From NCBI GenBank assembly GCA_905221605.1, contig CAJNDS010002135.1, positions 425,501-489,500 of the forward strand: a stretch of DNA of 64,000 nucleotides. The letters are read 5' to 3'. The DNA is from Symbiodinium natans. Taxonomy: Eukaryota > Sar > Dinophyceae > Suessiales > Symbiodiniaceae. A program made the translations under genes and the position numbers. Shown here one piece after another: positions 50,101 to 62,100 of this stretch. The notes under the pieces were generated by a model. It had not been told where the DNA came from. It was given only the letters and a program-made list of their open reading frames with translations, and did not search any database. Every line of letters starts with the position of its first letter. Within the stretch, counting starts at the first letter, position 1.

Positions 50101-53100
50101 TTTAGGGTTTGACCACCAGTCCCGATGACCCCTAAAGCTCTGACCCCTCCAACCGCCCTAAAGCTCTGACCCCTCCAACCGCCCCAACCCTCGAAACCCC
50201 TCCAACCTCCCCCTCCCCCCGCCACCCCCCTCGCCAAAAAAACCCCAACCCCCCAAAAAGCCCCAAACGCAAGCACACCCCCATCAAACCCCCCGTGAAC
50301 TTCTCGAAGACTTCCCAGAAGCCAAATGCCCCTCAGCTGCGGAATGCGAATGATTTAAAACACTAAACCCCTAAACCCTAAACCCTAAACCCTAAGCCCT
50401 AAACCCTAAACCCTAAACCCTAAACCCTAAAACACTGAATCCGAATTTGCTGGGGCATTCCTGCTCTCGAGGGGTGGGGGTTTAGAGTTTAGAGTTTAGG
50501 GTTTAGGGTTTAGAGTTTCGGGTTTAGGGGTCCTCCCAAATGCTGCAAGGTAGTGCGGCGAGCCCCTGGGCGTGAGTTTAGGGGGGTTTAGGGGGGTTTA
50601 GGGTTTAGGGGTTTAGGGGGTTGAGGGGGTTTTAGGGGCTTTAGGGGGTTTAAGGTATTGGGTTCAGGATGTAAGGAGTTTAGGGGGTTCAGGGTTTTGA
50701 GGGTAAAGGGCTGCGCCGCAGTGGGCCTAACCCCTAAACCCTAAACCCTAAACCCAAAACCCTAAACCCTAACCCCTAAACCCTAAACTCGAACCCCCCA
50801 AGATACCCCAATTTCGGAAACCCCCATCTAGTCCCTAGCCCTATGCCCAAGAACCCTTACGCCTTGCGGCGCTTGTGCCCAATAGCTTGGATAATTCCGG
50901 CTAACTTGACAGCCCCTCTGGTGCTTTTAAACCCTTGCCCAAGACTGTGAACCCAAAGGGTTTAGGGTTTAGGGTTTGGGGTTAGGGTTGATTACATCTG
51001 CTGCACCCACATGGTGGTTCCCACGTCACCTAGACGGACAAGAGCTTTGCCTGGGGGGGCCTAGTTTGACACTCTAATAACCCCTCCAAAAAAGTCCCTA
51101 TTCTAATCTAATGATTAAGGCCCCAAAATAACGTTTAGGGTTTAGGGTTTGGCATTTGGGACTTGTCAAGGGATGAAGACTCGTACCCCTGAGGTTGTAC
51201 TCCTCAAGGTTACCCTGAATATACTTCTAGTATGGCCCTTATATTCCCTTAGGGATCCTTAAAAAGGGCCTCAAAACCCAAGGGTACAACCTTAAGGGTC
51301 CAAGGTAGAACCCCTAAACCCTAAACCCTAAACCCTAAACCCTAAACCCTAAACCCTAAACGCTAAACCCTAAACCCTAAACCCTAAACCCTTTTTAGAA
51401 CCCCCAGAATTTTGGGGTTTTGGCCGATACTGCGCCAACCTGTCAGGGCAGCGTGCAGGCCGCGCGGGCCGCACCAAGCCCGGCCAGTGTTTCAGGCGCT
51501 CCTGTAGAGTTGGAAGCCCCCCCCCCCCCCCAAAAAAAAAAAAAACCGAAACCCGAAACCCTGAACCCTAAACCCTAAACCCACAAACCCTACAACCCTT
51601 GAAGCCTAAGCCCCAGTAGACGCTGATCAAACCCTTACATCCTAGACCTGATTACACCTTAACGGCTCACCCCTAAGCCCGAACGCGCCTAAGCCCCTCA
51701 TGCTTGAGCTGTGGGTTGAGGAGTTTACGGGTTGAGGGCTTAGGGACCTAAACCCTAAACCTAAACCCTACACCCTAAACCCCAAACCCTTTAGTATGGG
51801 GTGTCTATCCCACACTGCCTCCACGTCCAGGCTGCTCACACAGGAGGCGTTTCACTCGCAGGCTCGGCTGGATTCCTCGAAGCTCCTGAATCCCCCTTAC
51901 TACGTTCAGGGTTTAGGGTTTAATGTTTAGGGTTTAGGGCTTTCCAACCTTAGATTTTCAGCCGCCCCAAACCTTGCGTTGCGTGGACGTGCGTGTTTAG
52001 GGTTTAGGGTTTAGGGGCCATTGGATTTACAACTTTTTGTGACCCTTCTTTTCGTAGTTTTTCCTCGTAATGTTTATGTAAAGAGCACATTAATAATCAT
52101 AAACGCGTGAATATATGAACGCATGAATAGATCAATAGAAGATAGAAGTTGAAGATAGATAACTTAATCTTTTATGATATTTTGCTTATTATTGTTCCTT
52201 CTCTCGCTCACTTATTTCTTGCGTTCGGTTCATTATGAGGAGCGTGTGGGTGAATAGACGAACCACAGACCATATGAATGAAGGTTGGGATGTTCCCCCT
52301 TACACCAACAGTCCTAATAGGGTTTTTATTAAGGGGTACTATGATCCCTATTCGCCATATTAAGGACTGCTAGTAATTATGAGGGGGAGCATCCCAAAAT
52401 GAAGGTATGAATGGCCCTCACTCTCGGATCTGCTAGTAATCAGGAACTGCTGGAGCACACGATGCCTGAGCTTCAGCGGAGCGATCTCAAGGAGAGAAAG
52501 CTGGAAGGAACAAGATAAGCGAGCAAAACCCTGAACCCTAAACCCTGAACCCTGAACCCTGAACCCTAAGCCCTAAACCCTGAACCCTAAACCCTGAACC
52601 CTGAACCCTAAGCCCTAAGCCACTGCAGGGCTTCCGTACTCCTAGGGGTTGTTATGGTTTCAGAGTCGGGGCTTGTGGGTCTTGGGTTTGAGGGGGCTTC
52701 GGTTTTCTGCTAGAGTCTTGGGGGTTGGGTCTATAGAAGGTCTGGGCCTTTGAGGGCTGAAGCAGGGTTGAGGCAAGTTGGAAGGTTTGAGGACGAGGGG
52801 TGTTTGCTCAGTGGTGTTTTCTTTGCACTTTTCAGTTTTGAGGGGGGGTTTGCGGGATAGGTCGGACTAAGACCCACACCGGGAACCCTAAACCCATGAT
52901 TGTCAGGGTTTAGGGTTTAGGGTTTAGGGTTTAGGGTTTAGGGCAACACCCCAATCTGAAACCCGAAGCGAGCACGAACCAAGCCGAACGTGGGGCTAGG
53001 GGGCTGGGGAACCCTAATAATACTATGCGCATTGTTATCTCATGATTTTTAATATCATCATTCTGATTCTTATTCTCATTGTCATTCGTATCCATATTCT

Positions 53101-56100
53101 TATTCTTATTTTTATTCTTATTCTTATTCTTATTCTTATTCGTATCATTATCATTATCATTTTATTTATAATTATCAGTGTCATCATCAGCATAATTGTC
53201 ATTGTCATTATCATTATCATTGTCATTATCATTATCATTATCGTTATCATGAGCATTATCATTATCTTTATCAATACCATTATCATTGTCAATATCAACA
53301 TTATTGTTCTAGTACTATCACACACGCACACACACACACACATCGTTCCTTCGGACTCTAAACACCCAAGCTTGAACCCCAAGCTTGGCAAACTCTATGC
53401 AGGCTCTGAGGTTTTAGGGTCTAGGGTTTAGGCTTTTGGGTTTAGGGTAAGGGTTTAGGGTTTAGGGTTTAGGGCTACTAGGGTCCTCCAGCTTGGGAGA
53501 CATGGAGGACGTGGTGCTGATGCTGAAGTGCCTGGGCGTGGACGCCCCTCGGTTGGCATCCAGATTCAAGTTTTAGGTTAGGGTTCCCCCGTCAGGGTTA
53601 AGGCTTTAGGGTTGAGGGTTTGGGGTTTAGGGTTTAGGGTTTCACTTGAACACAACAAAATATTGACCAGGCTCTCTAAACCCAAGCAGTTGGCCCAAGA
53701 GAGCGTGTTCTGCAATAACATGTTTGAGACGTGCTCCTCTCTTATCAACTTCCACGAACCTTCAGCTTCTTTGCAAACACGAGTAACGCACACACACACA
53801 CACACATACGCGCAAGCTTTTGTTGAAGATCCGCCCATCGTCTCAGAAGCCTTCCGCAGTGCAGTTTCCCCGTGCACGGTCGCCATGTATCCTGTGGATG
53901 GGCGACCAGCGCACTCCGTACCAGGCTCATCGAAGCTGGTGACGCCCAATGAGCCTGTAGGACCAGTCTTCCGGCCAGTGTCCACACCGGCATGGGTCAA
54001 TCCTTCGCCGGCAGGACGGAAGGAAGAAATTTGGTAGCCCAGCGGTACCCTGTTCCTTTTTTTTGTTGTTCAACTTTCCCTTCTAAAGTAACCAACCCCA
54101 AAAAAGCGTGCCCTTATTACAATGAGGTTACTGGGCTACCAAGGAGAAGAACTCAGAAGTGGAAGCTGAGCGCCTCTGGTGGTCGGATGCTTGCGAGCGG
54201 CAGATGAAGGATCTCCAGAGCGCGTTCAGCACGGAGTTCAGCCGTCTCGCGGACCGCCTCACCCGGGACATCGCCGGCTGCGAGCAGAAGTTGGAGCAGC
54301 TCGTGGCCAACGAGAGCAACCAGAGGGCCCATGCGCTGGCGGAGATCCGGCGTGAGTCCGACAGCCAGGGCACCGAACTCTCGGAGCTCATCCGGTCGCA
54401 GCAAGATTTCAAAGACCAGCTGAACTCCCTGCAGGCCTCATTGTGGCTTCGCTCCGGAGCCGAGGCAGACCTGGAGCAGCTCCAGAAGGAGGTGCAGTAG
54501 GGTATAAAAGACGGTATATACACTCACCACTATGAAAAAGGAACCTTATATACACTCACCCCTCAGGTCTTGTGGCTTTCATTTGAGGGGGGGGCCTCCC
54601 TAGGAGTCAGGACCCTGAGGGCGGCACTAACGAGGCGTTGCCTCGGATGAGCACCTGCCTCCCGGCCTTCCCCTCCGCCGCAAGAGTGACAGTGCCTGAG
54701 GACTTGCCTCCTTTTCGTGTTCTGTGGGTATTGCTGACCCTTTACAATTTGCGGCCGCTGCAGTATTCTCAGTTCACGCCTGTTGTCCTTGGACTTCTCT
54801 GGCTCCTGAACCCATGTGATTCTCCCTTGCATGCTCTCGGCTCTCCCACTCTCTTGGGGACCTCTGTGAAAAGTCTTGACGGGATTCTTGCTTCACAGCC
54901 GCTTCCTTTTTTTTTTGCCCGCCATTATTTGTCAGGGAGAATATATGCGTGCGCTGCGGACCACGTCCCACGGGTTGCGTGCGCTGCTAGCCACGTCCCC
55001 TCCTGGAGAGCGCGTGCGCCGCATGCCACGTCCCGCGGGGTGCGTGTGTCGCATGCCACGTTCATTCTTTAAGAGTTTAATTTTTTTTGTTGCTTCCTTC
55101 TTTCGGTCCACTTTCGCGTTGCGAATGTGCGTTGGCTCTCCTTTTGAAATCCCTGCTGTTCTCTTCTTCTCGCCTGTCATGTGGTTTCAGGAGGGAATGC
55201 GTGCGCTGTGGACCACGTCCTACGGGTTGCGTGCGCTGCTAGCCACGTCCCCTCCTGGGGAGCGCGTGTGCTGCATGCCACGTCCCGTGGGGTGCGTGCG
55301 TCGCGTGCCACGTCCATTTTTTTTGTTTCTTCTGTTTTTTTTTCTCCCTCTTTTCTTTCCCTCTCCCGGTCATAAGCTTTCGCATTTGAGCGAACTGGCA
55401 TTGGCTCATCCTAGCCATAGTGTATTGCATGCTTTGCTGCGGCAGTGAAAGGGGAGGTAGCCAAGTGATGGGGCCGCGGCTTTAAGCTAGTCAACCATTT
55501 ACTTGGCTGCCTCTCCCCTGGCTTCTTGCTGGGTTGGTCGTATGATGATAGTTGTGCAGGGGGTGGGGCCGCGGCCTTGTGCCAGTCATCCTCCCCTGTC
55601 ACATTCGGTTTGGGGAAGGTTGGCGGGCGCCGGGGCCGCGGCTTCGTGCCAGTCAACCGGTCGCCCGCCTTCCTCTCCCTGCGTGGTGCACTTACAGTCT
55701 TGGGGGTGGGGCCGCGGCCCTGTGCTAGTCAACCGCCCCCTAATGGCCAGGCAGTCCGAGCTGCGCTTGCAGCTAATGCCCATGTGACGGTCGCTTTGCT
55801 TGTTCAGTTTCTCGGTTCAACATGCCACCTCTGTCTCCCTTCCGCCTTGTGTTTTGAGCTCCGCCCCTTGTCCAGATGTTTGTGCCCGCCTGGGTCCTTC
55901 ATGAGCGGCTGTGCGGTTGGGCGATTGCGTGGTTGCGCGGTTGTGCTGGTGTCCGGTTGTGCGGTCGTGCGCAAGTGCAGTGGTGCGCTTGTGCAGTAGC
56001 GCGGTTGCGTAGTTGGGCGGCTGTGCTTGTGCGGCTGTACAAGTGTGTGGTGGTGCGGTTTGAGGTTGTGCAGATGTGCGAAGGCCGGTGCAAGGTTGCG

Positions 56101-59100
56101 CGGTTTAAGTTGTGCGGTTGTGCGGCTGTGGTTGTGCGTTGGTGCCTTCTGTGTTTGCGTGGCGGATGGCCCCGGCCCCGGGTCGCCAGTGGCGCCTCCC
56201 TAGGGTGCCGACAGCCTTGCTAGTCTGTCATTGGCTGTTGGCGTCTCTTTGGCTGCTCCCCGGAGCTTCCCCGCTCCTGCAGCCTTGTTATTGCCCGGTC
56301 CTGCATCACTAAGCGGTTTTCATTGCCCCCCGCTATCTCTTGGTTTTTTTGGGGGGGGGTCCCCTAATAGGATTTCCTAAAAAGTATGCGGGTTTTAGGA
56401 CGTGGGGGGGGGGGGGTTAGAAATAGGAAAACCACTATAGCCCATGTCCCTAGATTTGCCTATTTTACTTCAAGCTCCACATGTTGATTGTAGGGGGGGA
56501 GAGAAGTCAGGAAATAGGCCGCGTGCAGCATGTTTCGGGTATACCTCTCTCTCTCCTTCTTCTGCTTCTACCGGGCTTCTCTCTTCCGGATTTTTTTCGA
56601 AGAGCCCAGAAGCTGTGAGTCATGTCTTGTGCTGTCTGTTGATGTGTTGTCTGTCGGGCTGTAGTGCGGAAGCACAACATGACTTCAGCATACTCCTGAC
56701 AACAGAAATGCCAGCCATAGCCAGCCCCTGGCGAAGCGAGTTGACCACTGCACTGCACGTTCTTTCAGCAGCAAAGATCGCTTCATATTTTTCATAGAGA
56801 AGGAGAATTCTCGAAAATAGGCCGTGGAGAGTCCCCAAAACAGGCGGGGACCTAAGTCCAGATTCTTATTGAAAGGGGGGGGATGTTCAAGCATATACTG
56901 TGATGTGATGGAAACAGCTAGCACAAAAGTCCTCGGCAAGCTTTCGAAGAACCTTCCACGGAAGCCGTACACCAGAGTCCAGAATGAGGTGGCCCGCCTG
57001 CCAGAACATGCCAGATGATGCAAATAGGACGGAAGAGGGGGGGCCAGGCATTGGAAACACTGCACTGGTGCACACTTCCATGACCTACCCCCCCCCAGCT
57101 TCTTCCTATTTCAGGGCTCCCGCGAGACCCGTAAAATCTTCTGGGAAAGCATGGGGAGAGGCTGCTAATGGCTGCTAGAAAACCCTACAGGACCCGAGGA
57201 CGCCCACAGAAGCACCGGTTTTAGGATGGAAGAGGGGGGGGCAGGCATTGGAAACACTGTACTGGTGCACACTTCCATGACCTACCCCCCCCAGCTTCTT
57301 CCTATTTCAGGGCTCGCGGGAAACCCCTAGAATCTTCTGGGAAAGCTTGGGGAGAGGCTGCTAGAAAACCCTACAGGACCCGAGGACCCCCTCATACCCC
57401 CTCCGAAACAGCCACAGAAGCATCGGTTTTAGGATGGAAGAGGGGGGGGCAGGCACTGGAAACACTGTACTGGTGCACACTTCCATGACCTACCCCCCCC
57501 AGCTTCTTCCTATTTCAGTGCTCGCGGGAGACCCAAAATCTTCTGGGAAAGCATGAGGAGAGGACCCGAGGACCCCCTCCACCTCCGAGACAGCTACAGA
57601 AGCACCGGTTTTAGGATGGAAGAGGGGGGGGCAGGCATTGGAAACACTGTACTGGTGCACACTTTCATGACCTACCCCCCCCAGCTTCTTCCTATTTCAG
57701 GGCTCGCGGGAAACCCCTGAAATCTTCTGGGAAAGCTTGGGGAGAGGCTGCTAGAAAACCCTACAGGACCCGGTTATCACGGGTTTTAGGATGCGATAAG
57801 GGGGGGGGGGGAAAGCTTCGGTCAAGGCTGCCGGAGGCGATCTCGCCCGCGTCAGCCGCAGGCATTCCGAATCTATTGAAAATGACGACCCTCCAAACCC
57901 CAAACATCCCCAACTCATCCAACCCCACAACTGTATGCACCCTCGCGCCAGGAGGCATCCCAGGGTGACCGAGCCTCGCTATCAGCGGTCTCATCGGCAT
58001 CCGTCTCCCGCTCCTGTTCATACGATTGCCGGTTTGGGGTCAACCCTAAATACGAATCACAACGCATCACCGCCCAGCTCGTCTCCCAACAACACACGAC
58101 CAACGGCAAGCGCTGAATCCAGCCCCGCGATCTGAAAACCTAAGTACTGGGATGTGCAGGGGCAGGGCGTCGCATGTCACTGTATTGGGACGTGGGGGGG
58201 GCCCCCCCACGTCCAGACCGGCAAGGTGTATTAGGATATTTTCCTATTACCACCCCCCCCCACGCCCCCCCCCAGATAACCTGGGGCAATCGGTTTTCAC
58301 ACACGTGCGTGCTTCCCCGTTGAACCCGGTTGCTCCCCGGCGCCGCCCGGTGCGCCTGCAACCTGTGCTGCATCAACCTGGCGAGCTACTGCAGAGGGCC
58401 ACTTCCCTTCTCTACCTTAAGTGTAGTCCTAGCTCGTGTGCTTGCCCAGTGGGGCTTCGGTTTTCCCTTTTTCCGGTTGTTTTTCAGGGTTCTCCCTCCT
58501 TACTTGGCAAGGGTTTGCCCTGCTTGACCCCCTGTCCCCAGCTGCTCCCCGGCTCCTCCCCGCCTTCAGCCTTGGTGCCCCCCTTGTGACTACCGTTGTT
58601 TGTCTGATTGCCTCTGTTGGCTGCTCCGGCGATACCAAGCGCCTGCAGCCTTGGCCGCAATCGGGCCTGCTTCTACATCGAGCGGGAATTACCATATTCG
58701 CTCTCGTGGTCCCCGTTGACCGGTTGCCCGGTGCACCTGCAACCTGTGCACTGTTTCAGCTCGGCGTCCCCCGTCCCCTGACAGTCTCTGTCGGTTGTGG
58801 GTCGTCGCAGTCATTTATACACTGGTGTTAAGTGAGGGCGTCGAGTTTGGATCTCGTTCACCGCCAAGTTGCGTTGCAGTGGGTTCCCCTCTTTTCTTGT
58901 CCTGCTGGCTTCCCCGCTGCCCCCGGTTGCCCCCGGCGCCTCCGGTGCGCCTGCAGCCTTTGCCAGCTTTGGTGTCTCCTGTTACACGACTCTGCAACGT
59001 GTGTGGGAGTTTTTACAGCAAGGTGCCAAATACCTAATCAGGCCATCAGATCCCTGTTGCAGGCCCCGTCACATGTTGCTGTCCAAGCACGGGCCCGGAG

Positions 59101-62100
59101 CCCCTTGGTCTGTGCAGGCTCCCTGTCGCAGCTCAGGGTTTGCGTCCCTTGGAGCAAGGTGTCCCTTCCTGCCCAGGCCTGGCTTGCTTAGTGTCTATGG
59201 TGTGCCATCCGGTGTTCTGCCTGCATGTCTGCGGCGTGTGCGCTGCGTCAGCTCTCCCCTTCCCGTGTTCGTGATGGGCGCGGCATCGTTCCTTTATCTT
59301 TCTTTAATCTCTTTTTTCTCCGCCTCCCCCTTCGGGTTGGTTCGGTGGGTTCTTGGTGTCCTGTGCTCGTGCCCTGATTGGTTCAGTCGTCTCCCGTGCC
59401 TTGGTCTGCACTATGACTAAACCCCCTCTTGAACTCTCCGCGGAGGGCGGCGATGACGCCTGCGGAGCCGCCCCGAGATGTGGGGGAGGAAGAGTGCGGG
59501 CGGCTGCAGCAATAATAACGCTGCTAGCCATTCTCCCTCCCTCCCTCCCTTATATACACTCACCAATAACAGTAATATAAACATATAAAAACCCTACCTC
59601 AGGTGCAGGAGACCCGGGACTCTCTCCAGGCCCTCCAGTCGAGGCCCATCATCGCAGAGGTGCCGGCGGACGCCAGCCCGAGCCAGAAGGTTCAGCAGCT
59701 GGAAGCAAGCCTCGTCGACCCTAGGTCATAGTTGGGTAGCATTTTACATCTTTAAGGGTAAACCCTAAACCCTAAACCCTAAACCCTAAACCCTAAACCC
59801 TAAACCCTAAACCCTAAACCCTAAACCCTAAACCCTAAACCCCAAACCCCAAATCCTAAACCCTAAACCCTAAACCCAATAAGGAATATACATGTAGATT
59901 TTTAATACTATCCCACCATGAGAACTAGGACCTCCGCCGTGACATGGTGGCCTGTGTCGACTCCCAGGAGCAGGCGGAGAAGCTGCTTCAGTCTCTGCAG
60001 AGAGAATCTTGGTAGCCCAGCGGTGCCCTTCTTCCTCTTTTTTTGGCTTCAAGGCTCCCTTATCAAGTAACCGACCCCACAAAAAGGGGGGGCCCTTCTT
60101 TTGCAATAAGGTTCCTGGGCTACCAAGCTTTTTTGGGGTTCTGGGTTCCCTATATATATATAAATAAAAATGTATATATATATATATATGCTATATATAT
60201 ATATAAGGTAAGCAGTCCCCACAAAAGTGTTTTGTTCTCTCCCTGGGTCATTGAAAACCTGAGGATTGCTCCGAGGTGCAGGAGAAGGTTCGCCTCCAGA
60301 GCCAGGCGAGCGAGGAGCAGCGCTCCCTGCACCAGGTGGGGACTTTACAAACATTTTGGGGACCCCTAAAAAAGACCCCCCACATAGTAGTCCCCCTTAG
60401 AATGAGGACCCCAGTTATGATACTAATTAACTGATGCCATTTGTTGACTGAGAGCATTCGATTCTGAAAATTGTGAAGGATAATAAAGCTGTTATGTCAA
60501 GGTTGGAAATCTATGACTAATCAATTGAGTCTTTAACATTCTGCTGCAGACTTTGTGCTTTTTGCACTTAATTTGTCTCTAAATTGCTGTATAATTGGCA
60601 TGACCTGATTCCCTGGAAACCGTCCTAGATATCCATCTTTCGCATGAATTTCAGAGACAAAAAGCGTATTGTCCTATAGAGGTGACTATCTTTAGCAGGT
60701 AAAACATCGAGTGTGATGTTTAGTTCTTTCACGCACATATAGAAAATATCAAAACTCTCCCCCCTAAAATAGACCCCAAATAGTAGGATCCTCTTATAAT
60801 AAGGACCCCAACGAGTACCCCTCAAGTTAGACCCCGCATGGTAGGACCCCAATCAGGTACCCCTAATGTCGGAAACCCCCATCAGGTCATCTCGAAGAGC
60901 GCCGGGGATCTCGGCCGCGGAATCGAGGAGGTGTCGACTGCGTCTCGGTAAGGCCCTTTTTGGGGCATTTTTTCCATTTTTCCCTTTATTGGGTAGTTTA
61001 AGAGGATTCATAAACAGGAAATACCTTTGAAGGGGGGGCTTTGAGGGCCAGCCTAGGCGATGATGCAGGCAGAGAGCAACCTGCGACAGGAGATCCAGAA
61101 GGCGGACGGTGAGCTGCGGGCGGAGCTTGTGGAGGAGATGGAGGCCCGCTTCAAGCAGTTTGCCCAGAGCCTGACGGACGAGCGCGACTCACGGCTTCGT
61201 GAGTCCGGAATTCTCAAGACACGCGTCGACTCGGTGTACAACAGACTGGAGCAGATGGAGCCCAGCGGCACATCGCAGGAGATGAGTGAGACCAAGATGT
61301 CCGTGCAGGAAACGAAGAGCGAGCTCGCGCAGCTGCAGTCCGCCCTAGGGCTGCTGGCAGCGGAGTGCCGGAGGACGGCCGCCGGATCGCCCACAGCAGC
61401 AAAGGATAGCGAAATCCAGCAAGTCTCCGATGCAGCCTTGCGGCTGCGTGTGGAGGCCTTGGAGGTGCAAGCAGACAGCCAGGTGCCACGCTCGCTGCAG
61501 CTGGAATCACAGGTGAAGGACCTGCGTGGTGCGATGGCGCCCATGGGCAACCGCGTTCAGGCTCTGGAGGCCGAGCTGCGCAAGTGGGACCGGGACACCA
61601 CCACGGCGCGGCTCAACGCCGCCGAGGCGGAGATCACCCGACTTGGGCGGGACAACACCGCCATAGAAGGCCTGAGGGTGGACGTGGAGGTGTTGAAGCG
61701 CAAGCTCGTCCGGGAACCGACGGCGTCCGAGCGGTTGCCGCGGCTCGTGACCCGCCGATTGATCTCCGAGGATCTGCGGAACAGAGTTGGCCTGCTGGTG
61801 AGCAATGTCCACGACACCGTGGCCCGGACCTTGCCTGGCGACGTTGAGGGGACCGTGACTCGGAGGGCCCTGTGAGGACATGTTTGTATTTTCCCTGATT
61901 GGGTTCAAGCGGATCATATGGGTCTCCGAAACTGGGGGTGCCTTGTTGAGGTCCTTATTATAAGGGGATCCATTCCTATCTGCCCCGTTCCTTACGAATC
62001 TGAGGAATATGGCGTAACCCACAGCTGAAGGCTAAAGTCCCAGAGGCTCCACTCGGGGGTATGCCATAGGGAAGTTATCTGGATGCTTCTTGGGCGTGTT

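Larger units (their letters stand above)
54492..59602 (+). other. Intron 2 of the nested gene, with a 5-kb GC-rich insert
   Basis: The 17-base sequence 'ccttatatacactcacc' occurs at 54544-54560 and 59548-59564, flanking about 4,990 bases of GC-rich DNA with internal repeats. Open frames inside (up to 190 codons) are low in domain content and biased by C/G-rich repeats, so no gene is called. Confidence 0.6.

Noticed and set aside
53035-53431. Ile/Met-rich open frames on both strands
   Set aside because: They are translations of ATT/ATC-type microsatellites.
53612-54037. 141-codon frame ahead of the nested gene as its first exon
   Set aside because: Joining it to the next exon at the element's GT and AG gives the wrong frame; the ATG at 53992 in another frame fits. 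It may be 5' untranslated sequence.
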